Shown: positions 43,114 through 54,479 of the stretch, piece after piece | How positions within the stretch are numbered: the stretch's first letter is position 1 | Layout of the letters: the number at the start of each line of letters is the position of its first letter | Assembly: GCF_019279795.1 (NCBI RefSeq) | Contig: NC_056750.1 | Span: 828,508,516 to 828,572,515, forward strand | Direction: 5' to 3' | Origin: Protopterus annectens | Lineage: Eukaryota; Chordata; Ceratodontiformes; Protopteridae | Length of the DNA stretch: 64,000 nt | Notes under the pieces: model-generated | Told to the model about the DNA's origin: nothing | The model's input: the letters and a program-made list of their open reading frames with translations, nothing else | The model's database searches: none | Made by a program: the position numbers and the translations under genes

Positions 43114-44820
43114 TTAGTTCCCTGTGCCTCTGATCAGCAGAGCCATTGATGTGATCCCTGGGGTAAACTTTCTGTTTCCCATCCACTCATCAAGGTTTCT
43201 CTTGAAGAGGGTTAGTGAGGAGATCTGCCTAATGTAGATTGGAATATTGTTCCAGAGCATGGGAAATCTCAGGGACAGGAATCTATCCCCCCAGCACGTC
43301 CTAGTTATTGTTGTGGTGAGGTTTAGATTCCTGGAGAAAGTGGCTCGAGGGGATATGTTTTTATTTATGTGGAGCATGTCCATCAATTCTGGGTTGGACA
43401 TGGCCTTGTATGTCAGGAAGAGATCACCTCTGAGTAGGCGGTATGCAACCGAGTACAGCTGAAGTTTCTTCAGTCAAGCTGCATAGGGCATCTGCTTGAG
43501 GCCAGTGATCCTCTTGGTGAGGTACTTCTGTGGTCTTTCCAGTAGTTGCAGGTGTCTTGTAAGGTACATCCCAAATGGGGCATTGTACTCTATGATGGGT
43601 CTGATGAGTGATGCATAGAGGGGCCCAATGACCTCTTTCGATCTGGATGCAAACCCTTTTGTGATTAGGTGGACCACATACAAGGATTTTCTGACCACTT
43701 TGGCAATGTGATTATCAAAGGAGAGGTTACTATCTACTTGGGTCTCCAGATCCCTTATTATGTCTTCCATATTTACGAGGCTACCACCTATGTGGTAGTT
43801 TGTGGGTACTTTGTTTTTTCCAAAGGGGGTGGCTATGCACTTTTTGAATTTAGCTTGAGGCCATGGTTTTGACACCAGGTATTTGTCTCAGTGAGACCCT
43901 TTTGGAGGATGTCTGTGTCAGCTGGAGAGTCAATTATAGCCCCTAGTTTGCAGTTGTCTGCAAACTTGGTCAGCCATAGTCCTCCTGCGCTTGCCTGTAC
44001 CTCTGAGAAGTATATGCAGAACAGGAGGGGTCCTAGGACTGAGCCCTGGGGAATGCCACTTGTAACCGGTTTCAGAGTCAGACCTAGCTCATGCAACTCT
44101 TACCATGTGGGTTCTGTCCGAGAGCCAGTTGGCAACCCATCTCGTGATGCAGGGGTTTGTGTTCAGGCTGGTGACCTTGTTTATAATACCTGAGTGGGGA
44201 ATGGTGTCAAAGGTCTTTGTGAGGTCTAGGTAGGCTGTGTGGACCACCTTTCCCTCATCTATAGCCTTGGTAACTGTCTCAAAGAAGTCCACCAGGATTA
44301 GGAGGCATGATCTGCCCTTAACAAAGCTGAACTGGGTAGGGTCCAGTGTTGGAGGTTCCCAATGTCTCTGTTAATGAGCTCCATGATGATGCACTCCATA
44401 GCTTTGCAGACCAAGCTAGTCAGGCTTATAGGGCGATAGTTCCTGAGGTCTGCTGTGGCTCCATCTTTGTTGAGTGGAATAACCGTTGCTGTGCACCACT
44501 CTGTGGGCATGTAGCCTGTGGAGAGGCTGAGTTTAAACAGTGTGCTTAGGTTAGGGGTTAGTTCATCTTTGAGCTAATGTAGGACGCAGCCTGGGACACC
44601 GTCCGGTCCCATTTATGCTGTGTTTTTGGCTTTGGAGAGGGTTTTTTTAACCTGGGTATCTGTGCTTTCAGGGGCACTACATTCTTCTGGTATAGTTATG
44701 AGCCCTTTTGGGGATGAGAGTGGGGTGAAGTTTGCACTGAACCTGTCTGCCAGGATGTTGGCTATATTGGTCTGTTCAGTGTATTTTGTGCCATTCTGCC
44801 CTAACTCTGAGCAGATCTGA
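43114..44820 (-). pseudogene. CR1 reverse transcriptase (copy C)
   Basis: Blocks on the minus strand: 44510-44298 (ATVIPLNKDGATADLRNYRP, then SLVCKAMECIIMEL), 44292-44089 (YLDLTKTFDTIPHSGII, the A box), 44096-43833 (SGIPQGSVLGPLLFCIYFSE and LTKFADNCKLGAI), 43875-43474 (DLETQVDSNLSFDNHI and PLYASLIRPIIEYN) and 43401-43114 (PMLWNNIPIYIRQIS, the C-terminus). FADD is FADN, so the second catalytic Asp is lost. Several frame changes occur. Confidence 0.87.
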
Positions 44821-45025
44821 GAATTGCCACTTAGATTCTTGACATAGCTAAAGAATGCCTTGTAACCATGGCAATTTTTCTTTCGAAGCTAGCCTTGGAT
44901 GATTTTATGAGGGAACGTAGTTTCTTGCTGATATTGATCAGGGCTGTCTTCCCTTCTTGGGATTTTACTCTTTTCTGTACTAGTTTCCTCCTTCTGTTGT
45001 ATAGCTTGTTTATGGCAGGGGTCCA

Positions 45026-45875
45026 TCAGACTGGTTTTCTTTTCTTGGAGGAGTGAGTCTTGGTTTTGTTTGGGATAGCACGATCCATACATTCTTGTAG
45101 GTGCCCATAGAGTGCATTAGTAAAGGATTTTGCAGCTTGGGCAGCGTTATCCTTTAGCATGGGGGCTTTGAAACTTCCCACCTCGGTCTTAAGTAACATG
45201 AAGTTTGCTTCTGAAAAATTTTTCATGGTGGTTTCTTTGACCGGGGGTGGTGACGGAATGTGGATACACAGAGTGATTCGTTTATGGTCATCTCCGGTGT
45301 GGAACACCATTTGCCATGTTGGTGATGACCAGGTCCAGTATGTTGTCACCTCTGGAGGGGCTGTTGACCAGGTGATCCAGGGTGTTTGAGTTTTTAAATT
45401 CTAGGAAATGTTGGGCAAGGGAGTTTGTACTTGAGTAGTTCTCCCAGTTAATGTTCTGGTAATTGAAATCACCCAATATCAGGGTGTTTCGTAGGACCTT
45501 TATGTTTCCCAGTGTTTCCAAGAATGCGGAGTGAGGGTCCTGGGACATGGTGGGTGATCTGTAGCAAGCTATAATTTGAATAGCAGTTTTGCCCATTGTT
45601 AGTTTCACATGGATGATCTCTGAAGCATCATGCTGTGCCACTAACCTGGAGGTGTGGGTATCCTTGATGAATATGGATACTCCCCCACCTTTTGTATTTC
45701 GGTCTGGGTTTTGTAGCCAAAATGTATGGTATGAGTTGTAGCCTGGTAGTGCTGGGGTGCTCATTGGAGCCTTAAACCAGGTTTCTGTTACTGCACATAT
45801 ACCGATTTTCTCCATACTGAGGAGTGCCTTGAGTGCATGCATTTTGAGGTTTAGACTTTTGGCATTGAGTAGCAT
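45026..45875 (-). pseudogene. CR1 apurinic-type endonuclease (copy C), almost complete
   Basis: The frame 45875-45288 (195 codons) begins LLNAKSLNLKMHALKALLSM, with Asn near the start as in this family, then ICAVTETWFKAP (catalytic Glu), GGGVSIFIKD, IACYRSPTMSQ, LILGDFNYQNINW (GDFN) and ILDLVITNMANG. The final SDH-type box is not readable because a frame change near 45290 intervenes; the next frame 45349-45026 continues with HKRITLCIHIPSPP and the linker. It would nick target DNA. Confidence 0.87.
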
Positions 45876-45905
45876 TACCCTTAGTTTGTTTTTTACTTGT
45901 GCTAT

Positions 45906-46181
45906 TTACGGTGGTGGGTTTGTCTTTTGAGCCTTGCCTAAAAAAGGCACTATGGGGGTGGCAAGAGCCTTGGCCAGTGTTCGAAAGCCTAAGGGCGACA
46001 GGTGCAAGCCGTCTCTAGCGAAGCAGTGTGGCTTGTTGAGCATGTCATCCCTGGCTGACAGACACTGGATCCCCTTTGAATGACACCAGAAGCTTAGCCA
46101 ATTGTTGAAATTGATCATTGTTTCTCTATACCGTGGTATCATTCTTGATGAGGGCAGGATGCTACTCAGGGTCAGGGTCAT
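45906..46181 (-). pseudogene. CR1 ORF1 C-terminal esterase part (copy C)
   Basis: Ninety-one codons: LTLSSILPSSRMIPRYRETM, NNWLSFWC and FARDGLHLSPLGFRTLAK (SGNH block V, with Asp and His present). The 5' side is cut at 46182 by the inserted L2 fragment, and the domain resumes at 48358. Confidence 0.8.
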
Positions 46182-48357
46182 TTATTTATTTTATTTATTT
46201 ATTTGCAGTTGGTTTACCAGGATTGTCCATTGGGCCAAGATGAACCCATTTTCAATGGAGTCCTGGGGAGAAAAGCTCCAATAACAAGGTTAATAGGTTA
46301 TACATTAGATTACAAAAATTTACAAATGATGTAGCTTAGAGCATGAAATTGCAAGTAGTATATGACTAGAAACAAGGTTAACATAGGTTTTAGGTTAGAT
46401 TACAATATTTACAAGTGATACAGCTTAGAGCATAAGGTTACAAGTAGTACAGACTGGTGATGAATGTTACAGAAGATACATACTAGAAAAGAAAACATTT
46501 TAATATACATACTGAAAAGCCATTAACTCTTAAGAAGCTTGAATATATGACACATGTTACATTTTTGTAACTGGTTTAGTTAGTACAAGCAGAGAATGTA
46601 TGAGGTAGGAAAGGAAGTTATGAGAAGAAGGGGAAAAAGTAATTACCAGTGTATATTATGATGGATGGGTGCAGGAGCATTCCCACTGGATAGTAGATAT
46701 GATGGATGGGTGTAGGAGCATTCCCACTGGGATAGTAGATATGATGGATGGGTGCAGGAGCATTCCCACTGGGATAGTAGATATGATGGATGAGAGCAGG
46801 AGCATTCCCACTGGGATAGTAGATATGATGGATGGGTGCAGGAGCATTCCCACTGGGTTAGTAGATATGATGGATGAGAGCAGGAGCATTCCCACTGGGT
46901 TAGTAGATATGATGGATGAGAGCAAGAGCATTCCCACTGGGTTAGTAGATATGATGGATGAGAGCAGGAGGATTCCCACTGGGATAGTAGATATGAAGGA
47001 TGGGTGCAGGAGCATTCCCACTGGGATATTAGATATGATGGATGGGTGCAGGAGCATTCCCACTGGGTTAGTAGATATGATGGATGGGTGCAGGAGCATT
47101 CCCACTGGGATAGTATATTATGACGGAAGAGAGCAGGAGCATTCCCACTGGGATAGTAGATATGATGGATGGGTGCAGGAGCATTCCCACTGGAATAGTA
47201 GATATGATGGATGGGTGCAGGAGCATTCCCACTGGGATAGTAGATATGATGGATGGGTGCAGGAGCATTCCCACTGGGATAGTAGATATGATGGATGAGA
47301 GCAGGAGCATTCCCATTGGGATAGTAGATATGAAGGATGAGAGCAGGAGCATTCCCACTGGGATAGTAGATATGATGGATGAGAGCAGGAGCATTCCCAC
47401 TGGATAGTAGATATGATGGATGGGTGCAGGAGCATTCCCACTGGGATAGTAGATATGATGGATGAGAGCAGGAGCATTCCCACTGGGATAGTAGATATGA
47501 TGGATGGGTGCAGGAGCATTCCCACTGGGTTAGTAGATATGATGGATGAGAGCAGGAGCATTCCCACTGGGATAGTAGATATGAAGGATGGGTGCAGGAG
47601 CATTCCCACTGGGTTAGTAGATATTATGGATGAGAGCAGGAGCATTCCCACTGGGTTAGTAGATATGATGGATGAGAGCAGGAGCATTCCCACTGGGATA
47701 GTAGATATGAAGGATGGGTGCAGGAGCATTCCCACTGGGATATTAGATATGATGGATGGGTGCAGGAGCATTCCCACTGGAATAGTAGATATGATGGATG
47801 GGTACAGGAGCATTCCCACTGGGATAGTAGATATGATGGATGGGTGCAGGAGCATTCCCACTGGGATAGTAGATTATGACGGATGAGAGCAGGAGCATTC
47901 CCACTGGGATAGTAGATATGATGGATGGGTGCAGGAGCATTCCCACTGGGATAGTAGATATGATGGATGGGTGCAGGAGCATTCCCACTGGGATAGTAGA
48001 TATGATGGATGAGAGCAGGAGCATTCCCGTTGGGTTAGTAGATATGATGGATGAGAGCAGGAGCATTCCCACTGGGATAGTAAATATGAAGGATGGGTGC
48101 AGGAGCATTCCCACTGGGATAATAGATATGATGGATGAGAGCAGGAGCATTCCCACTGGGATTGTAGATATGATGGATGGGTGCAGAAGCATTCCCACTG
48201 GGATAGTAGATATGATGGATGGGTGCAGGAGCATTCCCACTGGGATAGGGAGGGTGCAGGAGCATTCCCACTGGATAGTAGATGAGAGTGAAGAGATTTT
48301 TTGAATATAAAGTAGTTAGAGGTGATACGAATGGATGGTGGTAGAGAGTTCCATACC
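46182..48357 (-). mobile_element. L2 3' fragment nested in CR1 copy C, expanded by a minisatellite
   Basis: The left end is the L2 tail (TTATTTATTTATTTGCAGTT, CCAGGATTGTCC, TGGGGAGAAAAGCTCC). From 46270 to 46480 the L2 3' untranslated sequence is itself duplicated once, loosely (AACAAGGTTAA, GTAGCTTAGAGCAT). Then comes the 42-bp array. The right end, GTAGAGAGTTCCATA at about 48340, corresponds to the L2 WNSLP codons. CR1 sequence stops at GGGTCAGGGTCAT and resumes near GGGCTACGTGATTAG. Confidence 0.82.
46657..48288. repeat. 42-bp minisatellite, about 39 copies
   Basis: The unit GATGGATGGGTGCAGGAGCA, then TTCCCACTGGGATAGTAGAT and AT, repeats every 42 bases. Variants include GATGAGAGCAGG for GATGGGTGCAGG and GGTTAG for GGATAG. 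A few units are shortened (near 47405 and 48246). The period is a multiple of three, so long frames arise in both directions (for example plus 46669-47298, MMDGCRSIPTGIVD repeated). No evidence of a gene. Confidence 0.96.
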
Positions 48358-49057
48358 GGCCTGGGCTACGTGATTAGAGGGCTCCTCCATGTCTCTTTTC
48401 ATGTAGTCCATGGAAGTATGGCTCAGGTCATTCACACCAACATGGACATTAACAGAGTCATATTTGTACTTGTTCTGGAGTGACCTGAGTGCTTGTGTTA
48501 TGTGTCGGATCCTGGCACCTGACAGGCAGCTAACAGTGACCTTCTCCTTGTTCAGCCTAGTGAGTGGGATGTCAATGTGCCTGACTATAGAGTCACCTAT
48601 TACTAGTGTGTTGGGTATGTTAATTTGCCTTAAGGGCTGTGATTGTATGGCACACTGGTTTTGTGAAGTATGTTTTTCATGGTTTGTGTTGGGGTGGAGG
48701 TTGCCTGGATGTCTGCTTTGGAGGTCTCTGTTGCTTTTGCAGATTTGTATTTAGAGCCCCCGAGTATGTTTTTGTGTATTTATGTGTGTTTTTTGCCGGT
48801 GCTGGTTTCATTGGTCTATGCAAGACTGGTAGTGTGATGCAAATAATTCCCTTCTCCTCTTGACTGCCTAGTCCAGTCTTGAGTTGAGAGAGCTTAGCCT
48901 CCAGTTTGGCTGTATAATTGCATCTCTCGCATGTATTAGTGCTTGCTGGAAGGAGGAGAGGGTTGTCTGTGTACATGAGGCAATTGTAACATTGCCTCAA
49001 AATGCCCAGATTCACCAGTTGGACCAGAGAGTACACCTGAAACTGCCCTTTGTTCAT
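48358..49057 (-). pseudogene. CR1 ORF1 N-terminal zinc finger and esterase core (copy C)
   Basis: Frame 49057-48677 (126 codons) starts MNKGQFQVYSLVQLVNLGIL and has CYNCLMYTD and, 19 residues on, CERCNYTAKLEAKLSQLKTG: a CxxC..CxxC zinc-binding pair followed by a short coiled coil, and then a Lys/Pro/Gln-rich tail. Downstream (about 48620-48400, another frame) the reading is LVIGDSIVRHIDIPLTRLNK, VSCLPGARIRHI and VNVHVGVNDLSHTSMDYMK, that is SGNH block I (GDS) and block III (GxND). CR1 ORF1 has this zinc finger, coiled coil, esterase order. Confidence 0.82.
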
Positions 49058-49560
49058 GCATAGATAGGTACAGTGAACTGTTTTACTGATTGGCTGGTAA
49101 GGTCAAATAGAGAGCCTTGTCCTTCTCTACAGTATAGGGGGAGGGGTCTAGTGCAAAGGTTTATTAGTGCTTGCTATGAGTTTTGAGCAAGTGCTGGGAT
49201 GAGAAGTGAATGGTTTGAGTGCTTAAGTTGAAAGTTTGTCTAGTTCCAAGGGAAAAATTGAAGAGTAGACTTTGTGGAGCCGGGAATAGCTATACCCTAC
49301 CTAACTGGCTCTGCCTGGCGTGCAAAATCGGGCAAATGCGGGTTTTATAGCAGGGAAATGATAGAGATAGAAATTCGCCCAAAATGGCCAATAAACTACT
49401 AATTTCTGGGCTGAAACCACTCCTCCAGGGACAGATAGGCTGCTCAAAACTCCCTCTCTCACAGTGAACAGAGAAACTTCCTTCTATCCAAGTAAGGTAT
49501 GGGCAAACACAGAAACTTGTAACACAGCCCTGAATTCTGCACTAACCTGAAAACTTGACT
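49058..49560 (-). promoter_or_regulatory. Probable CR1 copy C 5' untranslated and promoter region
   Basis: About 500 bases directly upstream of the ORF1 start, more GC-rich than the surrounding DNA (for example GGAGCCGGGAATAGC near 49278). CR1 elements carry an internal promoter in such a leader. No core promoter element was identified, and the right boundary is approximate. Confidence 0.4.
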
Positions 49561-49616
49561 ATACTAGCTTAGAAAGGCGGGAAAACAAGTATTTTTTTTT
49601 GTTTTTTTCAGAAAAT

Positions 49617-49880
49617 ACAACATATTTATTTAACATTTGTTCACCGGGAAAGTCCGACTAGGTTCCATAGAGCCTGTTTTCAGTGGAGGCCTGGGGAGAA
49701 ATGCTCCAGACACATGTCTTTAGAATGTGGAAGGAAACCGGAGTACCCGGAGGAAACCCACGCATGCACAGGGAGAACATGCAAACTCCGCACAGAAGGC
49801 ACCCCAGCTGAGAATTGAACCGGAGAACTTCTTGCTGTGAGGTGACAATGTTAACCGCTGCACCACTGCGCCACCCGATA
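49617..49880 (-). mobile_element. tRNA-derived SINE with an L2-type 3' tail, complete
   Basis: On the minus strand the head reads GGGTGGCGCAGTGGTGCAGC (A box) and, about 40 bases on, CCGGTTCAATTCTCAGC (B box), followed by CTTCTGTGCGGAGTTTGCAT, GTTCTCCCTGTGCATGCG and CCTCCGGGTACTCCGGTTTC. The last 85 bases (49617-49710 on the plus strand: TTTATTTAACATTTGTTCAC, CGGGAAAGTCC, GGCCTGGGGAGAAATGCTCC) match the 3' tail of the L2 copies here. SINEs with partner-LINE tails use the partner's RT. Confidence 0.88.
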
Positions 49881-49883
49881 CAA

Positions 49884-51810
49884 TAAAAAAACACTTTAAA
49901 TGCACAGAAATGGCTATCACACTTGAATGTGTAGCCTACAACAGTTAAACAGGTAATTTAAACACAAAAACGACTTTGTTAAAGTGCAGGCAGTAAAATA
50001 AGTACAATATGTAGCTGAAACAAGCTTTTTAAATCACAGAAACTCTAGAAAATATAATATAATATAATCTAATATAATATGATGCATAAAAATAATACGT
50101 TAAATGTATCTTCTCTTGTGATGTTTAAGTTTATTCTGTGCTTAATTTTGCACAAATGATTTTGATGTTTTAGTTTTAAACAGCACAGTCTACCCAGCCA
50201 TAGTCATAATATTTCATTATAATTAACACATGCGTTTACAATATAAAGTACATATTTATTTGGTTACCAGAGGTTGTCTGGGTTTGATCAAATCTGTTTC
50301 AGTTAAAAAGGGAATAGTCATTGGCTTTAACTGAGTTCCAGGTTTGTTAAATATTAATCATTTAAATCAATGAGACTGAAGACCTTTAGGGCAAAGGATC
50401 TTTCTCCTTAATCTCAAGGTAACAAAGGCACTGTTAATATATATGGGGATATGAGTGTAAGCAGGTTTTGCCCCCCTGTAATTTCTTTGTGTTTTAAAGT
50501 TGTTTGCTGACTTTGCAGACTCATTATTGCACATTGCAATGTATTTATTTGCTTTCAGTACATACGATTATCATTTTATTTATTTTAACAAGGCAAATAA
50601 CAATGAAACAAAAATGTGTTAATGAGTGTGACCCAGAAAGAAAAGAACTGTTTTGCAAGCATAAGAGCAATTTCGGAGGAAACAAAAAATAAGCAACAGA
50701 AAAGCATCCAAGACTTCCATCTCAAAATAACTTTTTCAGTAAAAAGTGTGTGACTATTTGTGATGTGGTTATACTTAAACAGACAATCAAATACACAGCA
50801 TGTATCTCTCATTACCCCAGATTTGCCAGGCTTCCTAACTTTAGATTGGACTGTTTCTTCTGTTTAAAGTTGATCAAACAGAGTAAGTTAAATGTCTATA
50901 CTGGGGAATTTCTGAAACATCGGCAAGCTGAAAATCCAAATAAAATGGGTAATGCAGAAAAGAGCAGACTGCAAAGTCATCGGTGCCAGTAAGGATAAAG
51001 TAAACAACTGCAGCACTAGTTTGTTGGCTGCTTGTTGGTATCATGGTATGTAATGCTGCCTATGAAAGGCAGTGTCAGTGCTTTAAAACTGACTAAGGAG
51101 ACTTTTCATTTTCATAGGCCATTTGCAGGCCTATCCCATTCCATATAGTGATTACAATCTATTTGTTTTAGATTACGTATTATATTACTTTATACAACCA
51201 CAGTAATTATCTACGTATGTATATATCTATGTATGTATGCATATATGTATGCACTGTCAGTGTAAGTTAAAGGGTTATTACCAGACATTGGGTAGTGTAA
51301 GTGTAAACCAAATGGCTTTGTGCATGATATACTTCATGGTGCACCTTATGGTGCTGCTTTGTGTTTTATATTACACTTTTTATTTTGATTTTCAGCCTAC
51401 CAATATTTCACAGGGTTGCAGATATAGACGTTCAACTCCCTCAATATGATCAACTTTACCTTAGTAATATGTTTCAATCTAAAGTTCAGAAACTGATTTG
51501 CCAGCCGGGGATAATCCTTTTGTTTTCCCTAACTTTTTTTATATCAGAGGTACTAAATTATGCAATTCTGGCTAAAAACTTGAATAATATAAACCACTAG
51601 CAATAAATATATTTTCAACTCATTACAACCTCTTTGTCCAGTATGCAAGGATAGTGAAAATTGTACAGATGTTATACAATGCAGGCATGAGTAAGCAATA
51701 TGTAGAGTAGTCATGCATCTTAATAAGGAAATCTCAATACTCAGAAAATTTCACTCATACAAGAACAGAGCATGCAAACTCAGGGTGAAGACAGGAATGA
51801 TGTGCTCCAG
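49884..51810. other. No recognised feature
   Basis: AT-rich DNA with a short ATAATATAAT tract at 50045-50085. The open frames are short; the plus frame 51361-51600 follows a splice-acceptor-like pyrimidine tract ending in TTTTCAG but has no known domain. Confidence 0.4.
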
Positions 51811-51925
51811 TGAAGGGGGTGTGGCTACGATGGTGGAGTAGTAGCACTGTGAAGGGGGTGTGGCCAAGATGGTGATGGAGTTACAAGGAGTGTGGCCGAA
51901 AAGGTTATGGAGTAGCACTATGAAG
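51811..51925 (+). repeat. About 39-bp tandem repeat, three imperfect copies
   Basis: GTGAAGGGGGTGTGGCTACG, GTGAAGGGGGTGTGGCCAAG and a degraded third (CAAGGAGTGTGGCCG), each followed by an ATGGTG or TTATGGAGTAG segment. Confidence 0.7.
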
Positions 51926-52089
51926 AGGCTCTGCAGGAAAATGCTTAATACTGACAGAAAAATGTCAGTAACACCATGTAAAAGTGAACAAAATATGTCT
52001 AATAGGTAATAAAATACTGTATCTTGACTGAAACAGCATGAAAAATAACTTAAAAAAGTAACTTAAAAGAAGAAACATTCCTGTTATTT

Positions 52090-52620
52090 TTGTGAAAAAA
52101 ATAAAGAAAACTACATGATAGAATGAGCTCAAATCAATTGCCAAAGAGAGAATTTATCCTAAGAAAAGATGGGCAGCAATTACTCACATCACTGCAAGAA
52201 CTAACAATGAAAATTGAATTATTTTAGAACAAAATAGACAATCTACAGTAAAATTATTTAAGACAAAATTCATTGTTATGCAATATAATATGTCAGTATG
52301 ACACAGAGATAAAAAAAAATAGAAAACCGTGTTAAATTAATTAGATGGATGAGTTATGGAAGATGAACATCAAAAATAATTTCTATTAAAACAAATTGCA
52401 TGACTAATAGAGAAGATGTATGATCAGAAAATAGAGAGAGATGGAATAATACCAGAACATTTGGTGTGCCAAAAAATTTTGATGGAACTGATATGGTAAG
52501 CTTTTTGATGACATGGATACCCAAAACACTAAAATTGACTAAGCTCTGCAAATAAAGGAAATGAAAGACCAAGATCCATAATTTTTAAATTTCAGTAATA
52601 TTTAGACAATGAACTGGTAT
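52090..52620 (+). pseudogene. L1/Tx1-type ORF1 remnant
   Basis: In the plus strand near 52430-52560 the reading is NRDRWNNTRTFGVPKNFDG and then DMVSFLMTWIPKTLKL, resembling the RRM region of L1-type ORF1 proteins (RR.N.R..G.PE..EG.D...F...W.P). Upstream sequence fits a helical coiled-coil with scattered stops (VKLIRWMSYG). It may derive from the same LINE group as 27.8-30.6 kb. Confidence 0.6.
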
Positions 52621-52839
52621 TAAATCTCCTGGAACAGCACTCCCTATAAAACTTGATATAAATGCTGTGAGATCTGATACTGACTGATCACTGAAAACAA
52701 TAGTATAAAGGAAAGCTGCTTGGCGTTTGGCGAAAACGTTGAGAAAACATGTCAACTCAATCCATATACCAGAAACCAGCGCTAACTGCTAGAATGGAAA
52801 GGTGTCAGCACTGATCAAACATGAGTTGTTACTATAATG

Positions 52840-53186
52840 GATACAAAATTGATGCACAACCCATGACTATCTTTGAACAGACTTCCCATCCATGTAAAAC
52901 AAAGTTCATCCTTGTCCCTGTTAAAATATAACTTAAGTCAATGGATGGGATGAAGGACACTCTGTGCACTGCTAATGGACTGAAACAGCACCTAAATGCC
53001 CTATCCCCCAGCAGGATCCCTTTTAAGTACTCAGTGGTATGATCACAGAAACATTCCTTCACAAATGGAAAGTATGGTATTAAAAATCACGGTAAGGGTA
53101 ATCTCAACACCTAATGGGAGTACATGGCCAGGCTTAAATTGGCCCGTCAGGGCAGTTGGCCTAGTATTCGCCTATGAAACCATGTT
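52840..53186 (+). mobile_element. CR1 3' end fragment
   Basis: The plus strand reads LNRLPIHVKQSSSLSLLKYN and LSQWMG, the CR1 C-terminus, then a 3' untranslated region ending CCAGGCTTAAATTGGCCCGT, CAGGGCAGTTGGCCTAGTA and TTCGCCTATGAAACCATG, a diverged CR1 terminus. Confidence 0.75.
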
Positions 53187-54114
53187 GTTTCCTTAGATTT
53201 ATTTTTTTCATACACAAAGGAAAACTTTTTATAGAATGCAAACCAACCATATTTTCATCTTACTAATGTAATCTATTTTATATCAGAGAAAGAAATTTTT
53301 CTTCAGTTGAAGTAATCCTGGAGTTCCTTTCTGTTTCAGGGAATTGCATTTTTTTTAATATCTAATGAAGTATTTCAGCGAAAGTGCTTATGGAAAACAG
53401 ACTAATAGCTACAATAATCATTGTGTCACTGTTTCACCCATTTTACTTATATTTTAAGTATATCTATATAGATTGTATACTATATAGCTAGAATGTATGT
53501 AATGAATAAAAATAAAATTCTGAGAAATGGGAAAAAAGTTATCTAGTAAATTATGCTTTTTTTTCATATGAGGTAAGCATAGCAAATTACATTTGAAATT
53601 CCCGATTTTAATTCAATGGTAAGCAAGACAATCTTTTAAATGAATGTTAATAAAGTTTAATTTGCCACTGCTGTCAGTTTTTTTAATGAGAACTTCAGAA
53701 CGTCCACAACAGAAGAATATATTCTGCACAAAGTATGCAGCTGTATAAAAGGTTCTAATATATGTAGATACGTATATATGGTTGGCAATCTGCAAACTGG
53801 AGGTCAATCACAAGTCTAAATATAAATAAAATATATCTGAACATCTTGCTCTGCTGCTTTTGTAATAAGGTTCAAAACAAGCACATTGATCTTTTACATA
53901 TTTACAAATCACATAGCTAGATGTGTAGGTTACCTTTTATTTTTAATATCTGGCAAAGGTAAAAATAAACTGAAATAGTTCAATGTATTGCACTCACCAT
54001 TGCTTTGAATGGTTTCATTCCCCTTCCCAAACTGCCCTCACTTTCAGGTGCTACAAACTGCAGACTGATAGCAAATATGCACTCACTGGGCAGTATCTCA
54101 GAAAAATAATGCAT
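53187..54114. other. No recognised feature
   Basis: AT-rich sequence without shared repeats or convincing coding frames. Confidence 0.4.
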
Positions 54115-54372
54115 ACGGTCAGCATACCTCTCACCTTACAACTCTGGTTCATTTAGCACAATGTTCCTGATTTTACATTATATTCTGGACTTGTGGTATT
54201 CTGGCAAAGTTTGACATCTGCAGTCTCTAAATTATTATAAACATTTATATTTTAGACTTCATATCATTCAAAAAACACGTTAGGGCAAAATTTGTTATTT
54301 TAGCAACTTTCTAAGTGTAAAATAACGATATTTAAAATTTGTCCCAGTTTTTGATCTTTAGTTCTCATTACT
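54115..54372 (+). repeat. Unnamed dispersed repeat, diverged copy
   Basis: It starts GTCAGCATACCTCTCACCTT and contains TATCATTCAAAAAACACGTT and TTAGCAACTTTCTAAGTGTA, in the same order as the copy at 26398-26700. There is no coding frame. Confidence 0.45.
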
Positions 54373-54479
54373 TTTTAGACTTCATCTTGAATATTTTTCC
54401 AACACCTTTATTGCATTATTATTTAAGGCACAGGTACACATACTTTAACAGAAAACAAAAAACATAATACCAATGTTGG

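Larger units (their letters stand above)
43021..49560 (-). mobile_element. CR1-type LINE copy C, near full length, interrupted at 46182-48357
   Basis: The 3' terminus at 43021 shows AGGTTCATAGGTTCATAGG, a direct repeat typical of CR1 ends. Reading upward on the minus strand gives RT, linker, endonuclease, ORF1 C-terminal esterase block, an L2 insertion with a minisatellite, ORF1 esterase core, ORF1 zinc-finger N-terminus (to 49057) and about 500 bases that are probably the 5' untranslated region. Removing the insertion leaves about 4.36 kb, a plausible full CR1 length. It is the best reference for the family in this window. Confidence 0.9.

Noticed and set aside
46669..48304. Long frames across the 42-bp array (MMDGCRSIPTGIVD and others)
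   Set aside because: Same explanation as above; the array lies inside an inserted L2 fragment within a dead CR1.
51361..51600. Possible host exon after a TTTTCAG acceptor-like site (reads FHRVADIDVQLPQYDQLYLS)
   Set aside because: I recognise no protein family, the donor side is weak, and no neighbouring exon was found. RNA-seq or cross-species alignment would settle it.
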